DNA of 64,000 nt from Neorhizobium galegae bv. officinalis. Its GTDB lineage: Bacteria > Pseudomonadota > Alphaproteobacteria > Rhizobiales > Rhizobiaceae. Position numbers and translations under genes: made by a program. Position 1 is the first letter of the stretch. Each line of letters starts with the position of its first letter. The notes under the pieces were generated by a model that saw nothing but the letters and a program-made list of their open reading frames with translations, did no database searches and was not told where the DNA came from. The stretch is from assembly GCA_000985875.1 (NCBI GenBank), contig CCRI01000017.1, positions 62,001-126,000 on the forward strand, written 5' to 3'. Positions 49,254-58,515 of this stretch are shown in pieces.

Positions 49254-52200
49254 TCACTCCGCAGCCAATGCCAGTTCTTGATGTCGAGCCTCCGGCTCGG
49301 ATTGCTGATACGACCGTTGTTCCGGCGGCTTGATGCGGAACCATGTCGCGTAAAGCGCTGGCAGGAACAGCAGGATCATGACCGTTCCGACGGCGGTGCC
49401 ACCGATCAGCGTGTAGGCCATTGATCCCCAGAAGACCGAGTGCGTCAGCGGGATGAAGGCGAGTACTGCAGCCAGCGCCGTCAGGATGACAGGTCTTGTT
49501 CTCTGTACGGTCGCCTCGATAACGGCGTGGTAGTCATCCAAGCCGGCCGCCTGGTTTTCCTTGATCTGTTCGGTCAGGATCAAGGTGTTGCGCATAAGAA
49601 TGCCCGCCAAACCAATCAGCCCGAGAATGGCGTTGAACCCGAAGGGCTGATTGAAGATCAGCAAGACCGGGACGACGCCTGCGAGCCCGAGCGGCCCCGT
49701 CAGCATCACCATCGTCATCGTGGACAAGCTGCGAACCTGAAGGATGATGACGATCAGCATTGCGGCAATCATGACGGGAAACACTTGAACCAGAGCGACG
49801 TTCGCCTTCAGCGACTCCTCGATATTTCCACCCATTTCGATGCGGTAGCCAACGGGCAAAGACGCGATCAAGGGTTGAAGTGCCTGCATCACTTGCTGCG
49901 AAACTTCCGGCGGCTGCGTCGCCTCGTTGATATCCGAGCGGATCGTGACGACCGGGATGCGGTCACGGCGTTTCATGATCGGTTCCTCGAAGCGGATTTC
50001 GGAGTGACCGATCTGATCCAGCGGAACCGGACGGCCGTTCCTGCTCATCAACGAAAAGTCTGCCAGCCTCGAGGGGTCGAGCCTGTTCTCACCGGCGCTC
50101 CGCGCGACCACGGGGACGTTGCGGATGTTTTCGCGAACCTGCGTGATGGGCACCCCGCTCAGCAACAACTGCATCTGCTGTGCAGCCTCTGCAGGAGAGA
50201 GACCGATAAGGTTGAGCCGGTCCTGATCGGGAATGAAGCGCAGGACGGGGGTGCGGTTGCCCCAGTCGCGGTTCGCCTGGCGGACATCCGGTACAGTCTT
50301 CATCAGCGCAAGCGCTTGTTCGGAGATCCTGTATAATTTGTCCGGATCCGGTCCGGTGATGCGGAACTCGACGGGGAACGGCGTGTAGGGACCGAAGACG
50401 AGTTGCGTCACCCGCACATAGGCCTCCGGTGCCAGACCACTCGAAATTGCGTCCCGCAGGCGATGTTTCAAAGCTTCGCGGGCATGCGCATCGGGTGTCA
50501 GCACGACGATCTTGGCGAATGCCGGGTCCGGGAGTTCGGGCGCCATGGCGAAGAAGAAGCGCGGCGCACCCTGGCCAATGTAGCTGGTGGCGATCTTCGT
50601 TTCGGGCTGCTCTTTCAGCCAGCCCTCTAGTTTCTCGGCCGTTGCCGTCGTCGTCTCAATGCTGGTTCCTGCAGGCATGCGCACTTCCACCAGAACCTCG
50701 GGGCGATCCGACGTGGGGAAGAATTGTTGTTTGACGCTCCCCATTCCCACGACGGACACCGCCATCGTGACGACCACCACCGCGCAAGTGATATACTTGT
50801 GGCGGACCACGAACTTGATCGTTGAACGAAGACGCTGGTAGGTGGGCGTGCCATAGATGGCTTCGTGACCGCCAGCGACAGGCTTGATGGCGGGAAGCAT
50901 CTTGACGCCGAGATAAGGCGTGAAGATTACCGCGACAATCCATGAGACGATCAGCGCGAAACCGACGATCCAGAAGATGTTGCCGGCATATTCACCGGCG
51001 GTGGACCTGGCAAAGCCAACCGGCATGAGTCCGATGATCGTGACGAGGGTTCCGGACAGCATCGGGGCGGCGGTATGGCTCCAGGCGTAGGCGGCCGCTT
51101 TTATGCGGTCCATGCCTTCTTCCATCTTTACCACCATGACCTCGATGGCAATGATGGCATCGTCCACGAGCAGTCCGAGTGCAAGGATGAGCGCGCCGAG
51201 CGTGATGCGGTCGAAGAAGCGACCGGTTTCCAGCATGATCAGGAAGACGACACCGAGTGTAAGCGGAACGGCCAGCGCTACCACGATACCGACGCGCCAG
51301 CCGAGGCTGACGAGGCTCACGAACAGGACGACTCCGAGCGCCATGGCGAATTTCAGCATGAATTCGCCGACGGCTTCCTGGATATTGACCGCCTGGTCGC
51401 TTACTTTTGCGAGTGTCATGCCGAGCGGCAGGGTCTTTGCAATCGTCGAGGACCGTTCTTCCAGAGCCTTGCCGAGTTCAAGACCGTTCCAGCCCTGCTG
51501 CATCACCACGCCCAGCATGATGGCGGGCTCGCCGTCATGGCGGATGATATAGGTGGCGGGATCCTGATATCCGCGGCGGACCTCGGCGAAATCCGACAGC
51601 TTGAGAATGCGCCCGGCCGCGACGATGGGCGTATCGGCAACCGAATTGACGCTGTCGTACGCACCATCGAACCGAATGAAGACCTGAGGCCCCTGCGTAT
51701 CGATCGATCCCGCCGGCGTGACGGTATTTCGCCGTTGCAGGGCAGCCGCGATGTCCTGCGCCGAGATTCCAAGCGTTGCGAGCTTGGAATACGAGAATTC
51801 GACGAAAATCTGTTCCGGTTGCTCGCCTAGAATGTTGATCTTTTTCACACCCGGGACGTGAAGCATGTCCTGGCGTATGGTCTCGGCCTGACGAACAAGG
51901 TCACGCATCGCCATACCTTTTGCTTTCAAGGCATAAAGGGCGAAACTGACGTCGGAATATTCGTCGTTGACAAAAGGACCGATCACGCCTGGAGGAAGGT
52001 TGCGAGCTTCGTCTCCAAGTTTCTTGCGCGCCTGGTAGAATTCGCCTTCGACGGCGGATGCTGGGGTATTGTCCTTGAGGGTCACCGTCAGAAAGGCGTA
52101 GCCGGGACGGGTGGTCGTCTCCACGCGGTCGTACCAGGTGAGTTCCTGGATGCGCTTTTCCAGCGGTTCGGCGACAAGATCCTGCATCTCACGCGCGGTC

Positions 52201-52367
52201 GCGCCCGGCCAAACGGACGTAACGGTGAGTGTCTTGATGGTGAACGACGGGTCTTCGGCTCGGCCTAGCTTGACAAAGGAATAGACGCCGGCGGCGGCCA
52301 GCAGGACGATGAAGAACAGGGTGACGGCTCGCTCGCGAACGGCGAGCGCGGAGAGATTGAAGCTCAT
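49254..52367 (-). CDS. RND efflux pump inner-membrane permease
   Basis: A 1037-residue RND pump. Helix 1 is ERAVTLFFIVLLAAAGVYSFVKLG, followed by the pore-domain block VTSVWPGATAREMQDLVAEPLEKRI. The proton-relay helix reads LLVDDAIIAIEVMVVKMEEG, and the second half begins near FVVRHKYITCAVVVVTMAV. This subgroup (paired with a single adaptor and TetR regulator) includes many alphaproteobacterial multidrug pumps. Its ATG shares bases with the adaptor stop (TGATG). No outer-membrane channel gene follows. Substrate unknown. Confidence 0.93.
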   Translation of the reverse strand: MSFNLSALAVRERAVTLFFIVLLAAAGVYSFVKLGRAEDPSFTIKTLTVTSVWPGATAREMQDLVAEPLEKRIQELTWYDRVETTTRPGYAFLTVTLKDNTPASAVEGEFYQARKKLGDEARNLPPGVIGPFVNDEYSDVSFALYALKAKGMAMRDLVRQAETIRQDMLHVPGVKKINILGEQPEQIFVEFSYSKLATLGISAQDIAAALQRRNTVTPAGSIDTQGPQVFIRFDGAYDSVNSVADTPIVAAGRILKLSDFAEVRRGYQDPATYIIRHDGEPAIMLGVVMQQGWNGLELGKALEERSSTIAKTLPLGMTLAKVSDQAVNIQEAVGEFMLKFAMALGVVLFVSLVSLGWRVGIVVALAVPLTLGVVFLIMLETGRFFDRITLGALILALGLLVDDAIIAIEVMVVKMEEGMDRIKAAAYAWSHTAAPMLSGTLVTIIGLMPVGFARSTAGEYAGNIFWIVGFALIVSWIVAVIFTPYLGVKMLPAIKPVAGGHEAIYGTPTYQRLRSTIKFVVRHKYITCAVVVVTMAVSVVGMGSVKQQFFPTSDRPEVLVEVRMPAGTSIETTTATAEKLEGWLKEQPETKIATSYIGQGAPRFFFAMAPELPDPAFAKIVVLTPDAHAREALKHRLRDAISSGLAPEAYVRVTQLVFGPYTPFPVEFRITGPDPDKLYRISEQALALMKTVPDVRQANRDWGNRTPVLRFIPDQDRLNLIGLSPAEAAQQMQLLLSGVPITQVRENIRNVPVVARSAGENRLDPSRLADFSLMSRNGRPVPLDQIGHSEIRFEEPIMKRRDRIPVVTIRSDINEATQPPEVSQQVMQALQPLIASLPVGYRIEMGGNIEESLKANVALVQVFPVMIAAMLIVIILQVRSLSTMTMVMLTGPLGLAGVVPVLLIFNQPFGFNAILGLIGLAGILMRNTLILTEQIKENQAAGLDDYHAVIEATVQRTRPVILTALAAVLAFIPLTHSVFWGSMAYTLIGGTAVGTVMILLFLPALYATWFRIKPPEQRSYQQSEPEARHQELALAAE

Positions 52368-53479
52368 CAGTTTGCCGCCTCAGCCTTTTCCACACCGACG
52401 CGCACGCTTGCGCCATCCTGGAGCAGATGCGCTCCAAGAGCGACGACGGACTCGCCGGACGCCAAGTTTGAGACCGTGGCCTTCTCCACGCCGATCTGCT
52501 CGACCTTTACTTCCCGGAAATGAACGCTGGACGTCTGCTCGTTCAAAACCCAGACGCCGGTGCGGGCGCCGTTATCCAGCAGCGCGCCAATGGGAACCTC
52601 GGCATGTGACTGTGCCGCTTCGTTCCGCAGGCTGATCGTGACTGTTGCCCCCAACGGCGCGGATGCCGCGGCCCCCTGCAATACCCAGCGCGTTTCATAG
52701 GTGCGGGTTTGAGGATCAGCGGAATCGGAGATCTGCCTGAGTGCCGCCCTTTCCTCCGTGCCCCGGCCGTAGATGGTTGCCTGCGCTACGATACCAATCG
52801 CGGGCCTGAGATTTTCAGGCAACCAAACGAGTGCTTCGCGAGGTCCTGCTTTCGCGAGGCGTATGACCGGCTGGCCCGCTGAGACCACCTGACCTGGTTC
52901 GCCCAACGTCTCGACGACGGTGCCGTCCGCGTCCACCACGAGAACCGCATATGCGGCCTCGTTTTCGGCGACCTTTGCCTCAGCTTCTGCCGCAGCGAGC
53001 TGGGCGGTCGCGGTATCGAGCGCTGCCTTCGACTGTTCGTATCTCTGTGGAGACGCTGCCAGGCCGTTCTTGACGAGGGTCGCATAGCGGCGCTCGTCGG
53101 CCTGCGCCTGAAGGAATGTCGCCCGTGCCGCAGCAACGGCGTTGTGCCTTGCCGACAGGGCAAGGCGCAGATCGGTATCGTCAACCCGCATCAAGGGCTG
53201 TCCGGCTTTGACTTCCTCGCCAAGCCCGACAAGCCGTTCGACGATCTTTCCAGGGACGCGAAAGCCGAGATCGCTCTGCACCCGGGCAGCAACCGTGCCT
53301 GTGAAGCTGCGGTTTGCTGTGTCCGGCGTCCTGGCCTTCGTTACGCTCACGAGCGGAGCAAGATTGCGGGGATCGGCGGCTTCCGCGTCCCTGCTCGTTG
53401 ACGGGAGTAGGAAAATCGCGGCGGCAACACCGACAAGAGCGGCCACTGCCACGGTTGAGAGGAGGATTTTTCGTTTCAT
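52367..53479 (-). CDS. RND efflux periplasmic adaptor (membrane fusion protein)
   Basis: A 370-residue adaptor with an N-terminal helix (KILLSTVAVAALVGVAAAIFLL) that is either an uncleaved anchor or a signal sequence. The lipoyl halves are visible (GFRVPGKIVERLVGLGEEVKAGQPLMRVDD and later AVLVVDADGTVVETLGEPGQVV) around a helical hairpin at about 95-160. The ATG at 53479 was preferred over an upstream in-frame start because AAGG lies 9 nt before it. It is divergent from the TetR gene and followed directly by the pump gene. Confidence 0.9.
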   Translation of the reverse strand: MKRKILLSTVAVAALVGVAAAIFLLPSTSRDAEAADPRNLAPLVSVTKARTPDTANRSFTGTVAARVQSDLGFRVPGKIVERLVGLGEEVKAGQPLMRVDDTDLRLALSARHNAVAAARATFLQAQADERRYATLVKNGLAASPQRYEQSKAALDTATAQLAAAEAEAKVAENEAAYAVLVVDADGTVVETLGEPGQVVSAGQPVIRLAKAGPREALVWLPENLRPAIGIVAQATIYGRGTEERAALRQISDSADPQTRTYETRWVLQGAAASAPLGATVTISLRNEAAQSHAEVPIGALLDNGARTGVWVLNEQTSSVHFREVKVEQIGVEKATVSNLASGESVVALGAHLLQDGASVRVGVEKAEAAN

Positions 53480-53513
53480 GGCACGGGCCTTCTTGACGGT
53501 GGCGGCATAACTC

Positions 53514-53563
53514 TTAGATTGCAATCTAACTCTAAAATCATTATAGATGTCAACTGAAATCTA
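53514..53563. promoter_or_regulatory. TetR operator: 16-bp perfect palindrome plus second inverted half-site pair
   Basis: TTAGATTGCAATCTAA (53514-53529) is a perfect palindrome in the divergent promoter between the efflux adaptor and TetR genes. TAGAT and ATCTA half-sites recur in inverted orientation at 53544-53548 and 53559-53563, just before the TetR start. This fits a repressor that controls the pump and its own gene. Confidence 0.75.
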
Positions 53564-53576
53564 ATTGGAGATGATC

Positions 53577-54167
53577 ATGAGGGTCAGTCGCGCCCAGGCC
53601 GAAGCAAATCGCGAGACGGTCATCAACGTCGCCAGCAGGCTCTTTCGCGAGCACGGCTTCGATGGCATCGGGCTCAAGGACTTGATGAAAGGTGCCGGGC
53701 TCACCCAGGGTGGCTTCTACAAGCAGTTCGAGTCGAAGGACGACCTGGCGGCACTGGCGTCGCGGCGCGCGATGGAAAGCGCGACCCGCAGATGGTCCTC
53801 GGTCGCTGCCTCGAGCCCGGATCCCCTCCAGGGCGTCATCGATCTTTATCTTTCGGCAGGACACCGAGGAGAAACCGGGGATGGCTGCCCGCTGGTCGCC
53901 CTTGGCTCCGATGCCGCGCGCCAGAGCGTCGACGTTCGCAAGCCGTTTCAGGACGGCATCAAAGCCCACCTGCAGGTTCTCGAAGAACTGATGCCGGCCA
54001 GCAGTGACGGTGACGATGTGTCCCGCAAGGCCATGGCGATGCTCGCGCTCATGGTCGGAGCAGTCACGCTGTCACGCATCGTGACGGATGAGAGGTTGGC
54101 AGACCGTCTGCTTGAAGTTGCTGCAACTGAAGCAAAACGTGTCGCGGCCAAGGAGCCGGCCGAGTAA
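53577..54167 (+). CDS. TetR-family transcriptional repressor
   Basis: A 196-residue regulator. The helix-turn-helix is at about 10-55 (NRETVINVASRLFREHGFDGIGLKDLMKGAGLTQGGFYKQFESKDDL). The C-terminal ligand domain contains GCPLVALGSDAARQS, common in this efflux-linked subgroup. The ATG at 53577 has GGAG 6 nt upstream; two nearby in-frame starts at 53565 and 53571 are less well placed. It is divergent from the RND adaptor gene with a palindromic operator between them, so it likely represses the pump. Confidence 0.92.
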   Translation: MRVSRAQAEANRETVINVASRLFREHGFDGIGLKDLMKGAGLTQGGFYKQFESKDDLAALASRRAMESATRRWSSVAASSPDPLQGVIDLYLSAGHRGETGDGCPLVALGSDAARQSVDVRKPFQDGIKAHLQVLEELMPASSDGDDVSRKAMAMLALMVGAVTLSRIVTDERLADRLLEVAATEAKRVAAKEPAE

Positions 54168-54245
54168 CGAGCGGAACGACCAAGTTCTCAATCGGTTCAG
54201 CATCCGCTGTCCGCGGGATCGCGGGTTTTTATCGCAGGAGTCATC

Positions 54246-55514
54246 ATGCGTCGTGTCGTCGTAACGGGAATGGGAGCGGTCAGTCCGCTCGGTGCCGGGG
54301 TCAGCAGTTCCTGGAACCGCCTGCTGGCGGGCAAGTCCGGAATCCGACGTCTTCCCGACGAGATCGTCGGTGACCTTCCTGCCAAAGTCGGTGGTGTAGT
54401 TCCGTCCCTGGAAGAGGACGCCGAAGCTGGCTTCAATCCCGACAGCGTCATGCCAACGAAGGATCAGCGCAAGGTCGACCGATTCATCCTCTTCGCGCTG
54501 GCGGCGGCAGACGAGGCCCTTGCTCAGGCCCGGTGGAAACCTGTCTCGGAAGAGGATCGCCTCCGAACGGCGACGATCATTGCCTCCGGCATCGGGGGAT
54601 TTCCGGCGATCACGGACGCGGTGCGCACCGTCGATCAGAAAGGGCCGCGGCGTCTTTCGCCCTTCACCATTCCATCGTTCCTGGTCAACCTTGCGGCAGG
54701 CCAGGTCTCCATCCGACATGGTCTCAAAGGGCCGCTTGGCGCTCCGGTGACCGCGTGTGCGGCCGGCGTCCAGGCAATTGGCGACGCCGCGCGCATGATC
54801 CGGGCGAACGAGGCTGACATTGCCGTCTGTGGCGGCACGGAAGCATGCATCAACACCGTAAGCCTCGGGGGCTTTGCCGCCGCGCGGGCTCTCTCGACCG
54901 GCTTTACCGAAACGCCGGCCTCGGCGTCACGGCCTTTCGACATGATGCGCGACGGCTTCGTGATGGGTGAGGGTGCCGGCGTTCTGGTGATCGAATCCCT
55001 GAGCCATGCACTGGCCCGCGGGGCGGAGCCGCTGGCCGAACTGGTGGGCTACGGAACAACGGCCGATGCCCATCACGTAACCTCCGGCCCCGAAGACGGA
55101 TCAGGCGCCGCAAGGGCAATGCAAGTTGCCATCAGGCAGGCTGGCATTTCTCCACGCGAGATCCGGCACCTCAATGCTCACGCCACGTCGACGCCGCTCG
55201 GCGACCGCGGAGAAATCGAGGCGATTAAGACAGTGTTCGGTTCGACGGCAGGGATAGCCGTGAGTGGCACGAAGTCGGCGACAGGCCACCTTCTTGGCGC
55301 TGCAGGTGGCCTGGAAGCAATCTTCACGATCCTGGCACTCAGGGATCAGGTCGCACCGCCAACGTTGAATCTGAGTGCTCTAGATCCTGCCGGCGACGGG
55401 ATAGACTTTGTCGCAAACAAATCCCGGCCTGTGCAGATGGACTATGCAATCACCAACGGCTTCGGGTTTGGAGGCGTGAATGCGAGCGCCCTGTTCCGGC
55501 GTTGGCGCGAATGA
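54246..55514 (+). CDS. fabF: Beta-ketoacyl-ACP synthase II (FabF-type)
   Basis: A 422-residue condensing enzyme. It opens RRVVVTGMGAVSPLGAGVSSSW; the active-site cysteine is Cys171 (VTACAAGVQAIGDA), with catalytic histidines in LNAHATSTPLGD and SATGHLLGAAGGLEA. It elongates acyl-ACP by condensation with malonyl-ACP. It starts 78 bp after the TetR gene, away from any fab or acyl-carrier genes, so it is probably an accessory paralog. A small CCGCG / CGCGG hairpin with TTTTT lies just before it (54211-54230), suggesting its own promoter or partial separation from tetR. The pathway it serves is not evident. Confidence 0.92.
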   Translation: MRRVVVTGMGAVSPLGAGVSSSWNRLLAGKSGIRRLPDEIVGDLPAKVGGVVPSLEEDAEAGFNPDSVMPTKDQRKVDRFILFALAAADEALAQARWKPVSEEDRLRTATIIASGIGGFPAITDAVRTVDQKGPRRLSPFTIPSFLVNLAAGQVSIRHGLKGPLGAPVTACAAGVQAIGDAARMIRANEADIAVCGGTEACINTVSLGGFAAARALSTGFTETPASASRPFDMMRDGFVMGEGAGVLVIESLSHALARGAEPLAELVGYGTTADAHHVTSGPEDGSGAARAMQVAIRQAGISPREIRHLNAHATSTPLGDRGEIEAIKTVFGSTAGIAVSGTKSATGHLLGAAGGLEAIFTILALRDQVAPPTLNLSALDPAGDGIDFVANKSRPVQMDYAITNGFGFGGVNASALFRRWRE

Positions 55515-55600
55515 CCAGCCTAAACTACAGTTTTCCGGAGGAGGCTGCCGCACGGGCATCGTCATCCACGCACATCGCCGGAAAATTCGTTCCCTACTAA

Positions 55601-55621
55601 ATCAAAAATGTTGATATAGAT
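55601..55621 (+). promoter_or_regulatory. ATC-N9-GATATAGAT operator-like site upstream of the ArsR-like regulator
   Basis: ATC (55601-55603), nine bases, GATATAGAT (55613-55621) lies 26 bp before the regulator ATG, overlapping the expected promoter. The inner ATCAA-N5-TTGAT is an inverted repeat. The same ATC-N9-GATATAGAT arrangement occurs on the minus strand at 58516-58536, before the arabinofuranosidase unit. Confidence 0.55.
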
Positions 55622-55646
55622 GAGGGAGAACAGCATGATCTGAAAT

Positions 55647-56573
55647 ATGAAGCCGAATTTTCTGACAGTATCCGCCGGTACCGGCAGCTTGGTTCTTCGA
55701 GGCCTGGCGTCACCAATTCGCGTCAAGATTCTTCAACTGCTCCATGACCGGGGAAAGCTGAACGTCAACGAGATCAGTGCGGCGCTCTCGTTGCCACAGT
55801 CGACAGTGGCCGTGAACATCCTGACCCTGGAGGAGGCCGGCCTCATCGAGACCTCTTCCGTCAAGGCGACCAAAGGCAATCAAAAGGTCTGCAGCGCCAA
55901 ATACGACGAGATCATCGTCCGCTTCGACACGGCTGAAAAAGACACCAGAAACAATCAGATCGAGGTCGCGATGCCTCTCGGGCTCTACACGAGCTGCGAA
56001 GTTTCTGCGCCATGCGGGCTTTGCTCACCGGACGGCGTCATAGGCCTGCTGGATGTTCCCGATTTCTTTCTCGATCCCGGTCGGGTGCAGGCAGCGTTGA
56101 TCTGGTTCGGCCGCGGCAATGTCGAATACAAATTTCCAAACAACGCCAAGCTGGTTAACTCGGCGGTCGAGGCAATCGAGTTTTCGATGGAGCTTTCGTC
56201 GGAAGTGCCCGGCACGAACGTCAACTGGCCCTCCGACATAACGCTGTGGATCAACGAACATCGCATCGGGACCTGGACGTCGCCCGGTGATTACGGCGAC
56301 AAGCGCGGGGTCTATACGCCGCAGTGGTGGAAGCTTGAGGGCTCTCAATACGGCAAGCAGAAGACTTGGCGCGTCACCAGGCAGGGATCGTTTATCGACG
56401 GCGTATCGATCTCCGGCGTCACAATCGACGACATCGGCCTGGCGGAGCATCATTCGATCAGGATGAAAATCGGCATAGAAGAGAATGCCCCCCATCCGGG
56501 AGGCATCAACATCTTCGGCCGCGGCTTCGGCAATTACGACCAGGACATCATCATGCGGCTCTATCTCGCCTGA
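55647..56573 (+). CDS. ArsR-type helix-turn-helix regulator with large C-terminal beta-rich domain
   Basis: A 308-residue regulator. Residues about 18-85 form a winged helix (LASPIRVKILQLLHDRGKLNVNEISAALSLPQSTVAVNILTLEEAGLI). The remainder is an unusual beta-rich ligand domain with a cysteine cluster CEVSAPCGLCSPDG (about 114-127) that might bind metal. Its many tryptophans and tyrosines (NVNWPSDITLWIN, YTPQWWKLEGSQYG) resemble carbohydrate-binding surfaces. It is convergent with the GH51 gene, and a shared upstream motif supports it as regulator of that gene. AGGGAG lies well upstream of the ATG. Confidence 0.8.
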   Translation: MKPNFLTVSAGTGSLVLRGLASPIRVKILQLLHDRGKLNVNEISAALSLPQSTVAVNILTLEEAGLIETSSVKATKGNQKVCSAKYDEIIVRFDTAEKDTRNNQIEVAMPLGLYTSCEVSAPCGLCSPDGVIGLLDVPDFFLDPGRVQAALIWFGRGNVEYKFPNNAKLVNSAVEAIEFSMELSSEVPGTNVNWPSDITLWINEHRIGTWTSPGDYGDKRGVYTPQWWKLEGSQYGKQKTWRVTRQGSFIDGVSISGVTIDDIGLAEHHSIRMKIGIEENAPHPGGINIFGRGFGNYDQDIIMRLYLA

Positions 56574-56613
56574 CGTCGGATGGAACCTGTGCGAGCCGTC
56601 CTCGGCTTCGGTT

Positions 56614-58164
56614 TCACAGGGAAGCGCCAAACCGAACGACGTTCCATGACGCCGGAGGAACGGTGACCGTGACTTTGCCGCTCGTCACGTCGATATCCTT
56701 CAGATCTCGAGGAGCCACGGTGTTCGGCCCATTCCTGGTGTTGCTCGCCTTGAGGTCGTCGTGATGCAGCGAATGGGCTCGGTGCAGCTTCAACGCGCCA
56801 AAACCGGTTGCCGCGACATCAATCTGCAGATCGTCGGAAAGATGACGGTTCAGGATGAAGAGGGTGACTGTCTTGTTCTCCTCGGAATGCACCGCCGAGA
56901 ACTTGAGGTAAGGAACGGCGTCGATCTTGTCGTAGAGATCTTCCGTGTGATTGGGGTCGTAGTAACGGGTGGCATAGGTCGGCGTATCGACGCGGGTCCT
57001 GAGGACACTGCCCCTGCCAAGATTGCTGAAGTCCGAGAAGGGCCAGAAGATCGTTTGCCGCCAGGCCGGACCACCGGTCTCCGTCATGATGGGCGCGATT
57101 GCGTTTACGAGCTGGGCGAGGCATCCGGCCTTGACGCGATCGGCATGATTGAGGAGTGAGATGCAGGCGCCGCCGAAAGCAAGCGCATCCTGCATGTCGT
57201 ATTCCTCCTCCAGGATGGGTGGGGCGACGGGCCAGCCTTCCTTGACGCGGTTATGCTCGCCTCGCCGGGTGCGATACCAGATATTCCACTCGTCGAAGCT
57301 CAGCATGATGCGCTTTCGGGAGCGACGTCGCGCCGCGACGGCATCGGCGATCGAAACCACCTCTTCGATGAAGCTGTCCATCAGGTCGGGACTTGCCAGG
57401 AATGAAGGCGTATCGTCGGCATAATTGTTGAGATAGGTGTGGAGCGATATGAACTCGACATGATCGAATGTGTGTTCGAGGACGATCCTCTCCCATTCGC
57501 CATAGGTTGCCATTTTTCGCCCGGAGGAGCCGCAGGCCGCCAGTTCGATCGTCGGATCGGTCATCCGCATCATCTTTGCGGTCTCGGCCGCGATGCGACC
57601 GTACTCTTCGGCCGTTTTGGCTCCCATCTGCCAGCCGCCGTCCATCTCGTTGCCCAGGCACCAGAATTTGATGTCGTGCGGCTTTTCCCAGCCATGCCGT
57701 TGGCGAAGTTCGGAAAGGTGGGTGCCGGAAGGATGATTGCAGTATTCAAGCAGATGGCGGGCTTCGTCCGGTCCGCGCGTGCCGAGGTTGACGGCCAACA
57801 TCGGTTCGATACCGGCAAGCCGGCACCAGTCCATGAATTCGTTGGTCCCGAAATGATTGGTATCGACGGATTTCCATGCCAGGTCGAGGCGGCGTGGGCG
57901 CTGCTCGACCGGGCCAACGCCATCCTCCCAATTGTAACCGGAAACGAAATTGCCGCCGGGATAGCGCATGATGGTGGGATTGAGCTCGCGGACGAGCTCC
58001 AGCACATCCCGCCTGAACCCTTTTTCGTCCGCGGTTGGATGGCCAGGTTCAAAAATGCCGCCATAGACACAGCGGCCAAGATGTTCGATGAATGCGCCGA
58101 ACAGACGGCTGTCGGTCTCACCGATGATAAAGTCCCGGTCGAACCGGGCTTGGGCCTTGATCAT
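56614..58164 (-). CDS. abfA: Alpha-N-arabinofuranosidase, GH51
   Basis: A 516-residue GH51 enzyme. The (beta/alpha)8 barrel carries the acid/base Glu173 in FWCLGNEMDGGW and the nucleophile Glu292 in MLSFDEWNIWY; the N-terminal GAFIEHLGRCVYGGIFEPGH segment and C-terminal beta-sandwich complete the family layout. There is no signal peptide, so it acts in the cytoplasm on imported arabino-oligosaccharides. The ATG at 58164 follows 10 bp after the remnant of an oligopeptide/sugar-type ABC ATPase gene. That suggests it was once the last gene of an uptake operon. Confidence 0.93.
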   Translation of the reverse strand: MIKAQARFDRDFIIGETDSRLFGAFIEHLGRCVYGGIFEPGHPTADEKGFRRDVLELVRELNPTIMRYPGGNFVSGYNWEDGVGPVEQRPRRLDLAWKSVDTNHFGTNEFMDWCRLAGIEPMLAVNLGTRGPDEARHLLEYCNHPSGTHLSELRQRHGWEKPHDIKFWCLGNEMDGGWQMGAKTAEEYGRIAAETAKMMRMTDPTIELAACGSSGRKMATYGEWERIVLEHTFDHVEFISLHTYLNNYADDTPSFLASPDLMDSFIEEVVSIADAVAARRRSRKRIMLSFDEWNIWYRTRRGEHNRVKEGWPVAPPILEEEYDMQDALAFGGACISLLNHADRVKAGCLAQLVNAIAPIMTETGGPAWRQTIFWPFSDFSNLGRGSVLRTRVDTPTYATRYYDPNHTEDLYDKIDAVPYLKFSAVHSEENKTVTLFILNRHLSDDLQIDVAATGFGALKLHRAHSLHHDDLKASNTRNGPNTVAPRDLKDIDVTSGKVTVTVPPASWNVVRFGASL

Positions 58165-58174
58165 CTCTCAAATC

Positions 58175-58429
58175 TCACTTTGCTTCAGGAAACGGGTAAT
58201 TCGCCGTCAATGCGACTGCAGCTCTGTCTCTTCGGTCGACGGATGAGGCGATGCGCGCTTGCTGGGACGCGGTGCTGCCGCTGGTCAGCACGCCGCGACC
58301 GTTCGGGGTCGGGATGGCGGACTTCAGGAGCTGTGAGTAGGGATGCCGGGGGGCATCAGGGACCGAGCGCGCCTCGCCGCTTTCGACGATTTCACTCGTG
58401 CGCATGATGATCCTGTCGAAAGCATGCCG
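58175..58429 (-). pseudogene. 3' remnant of an oligopeptide-type ABC transporter ATPase gene
   Basis: The frame reads DRIIMRTSEIVESGEARSVP and continues with an APRHPYSQLLKSAIPTP segment. This is the conserved C-terminal block of DppF/OppF-class ATPases (D-R-I-x-V-M-x-x-G-x-I-V-E, then PxHPYTxxLLxAxPxPD). No Walker A, signature or Walker B precedes it, and a TAA stop lies at 58432-58430 just before the homology. An ATG at 58405 could still give a 76-residue peptide. The rest of the ATPase, and the permeases and binding protein expected with it, are missing, so a deletion is likely. Confidence 0.72.
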
Positions 58430-58475
58430 TTATCCTCCCAGTTCCAGCGTGCCAATCGGCTATCCGAATGGCCTC

Positions 58476-58504
58476 GATACTGCCCGAGCGACAAAAAATG
58501 TCAA
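58476..58504 (-). promoter_or_regulatory. Candidate promoter for the arabinofuranosidase unit
   Basis: On the minus strand TTGACA (58504-58499) is followed after 16 nt by CAGTAT, an acceptable -10. It lies just downstream, in the reading direction, of the shared ATC-N9-GATATAGAT site at 58516-58536, so an activator bound there could contact polymerase. Confidence 0.35.
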
Positions 58505-58515
58505 CCGGATTTGTG

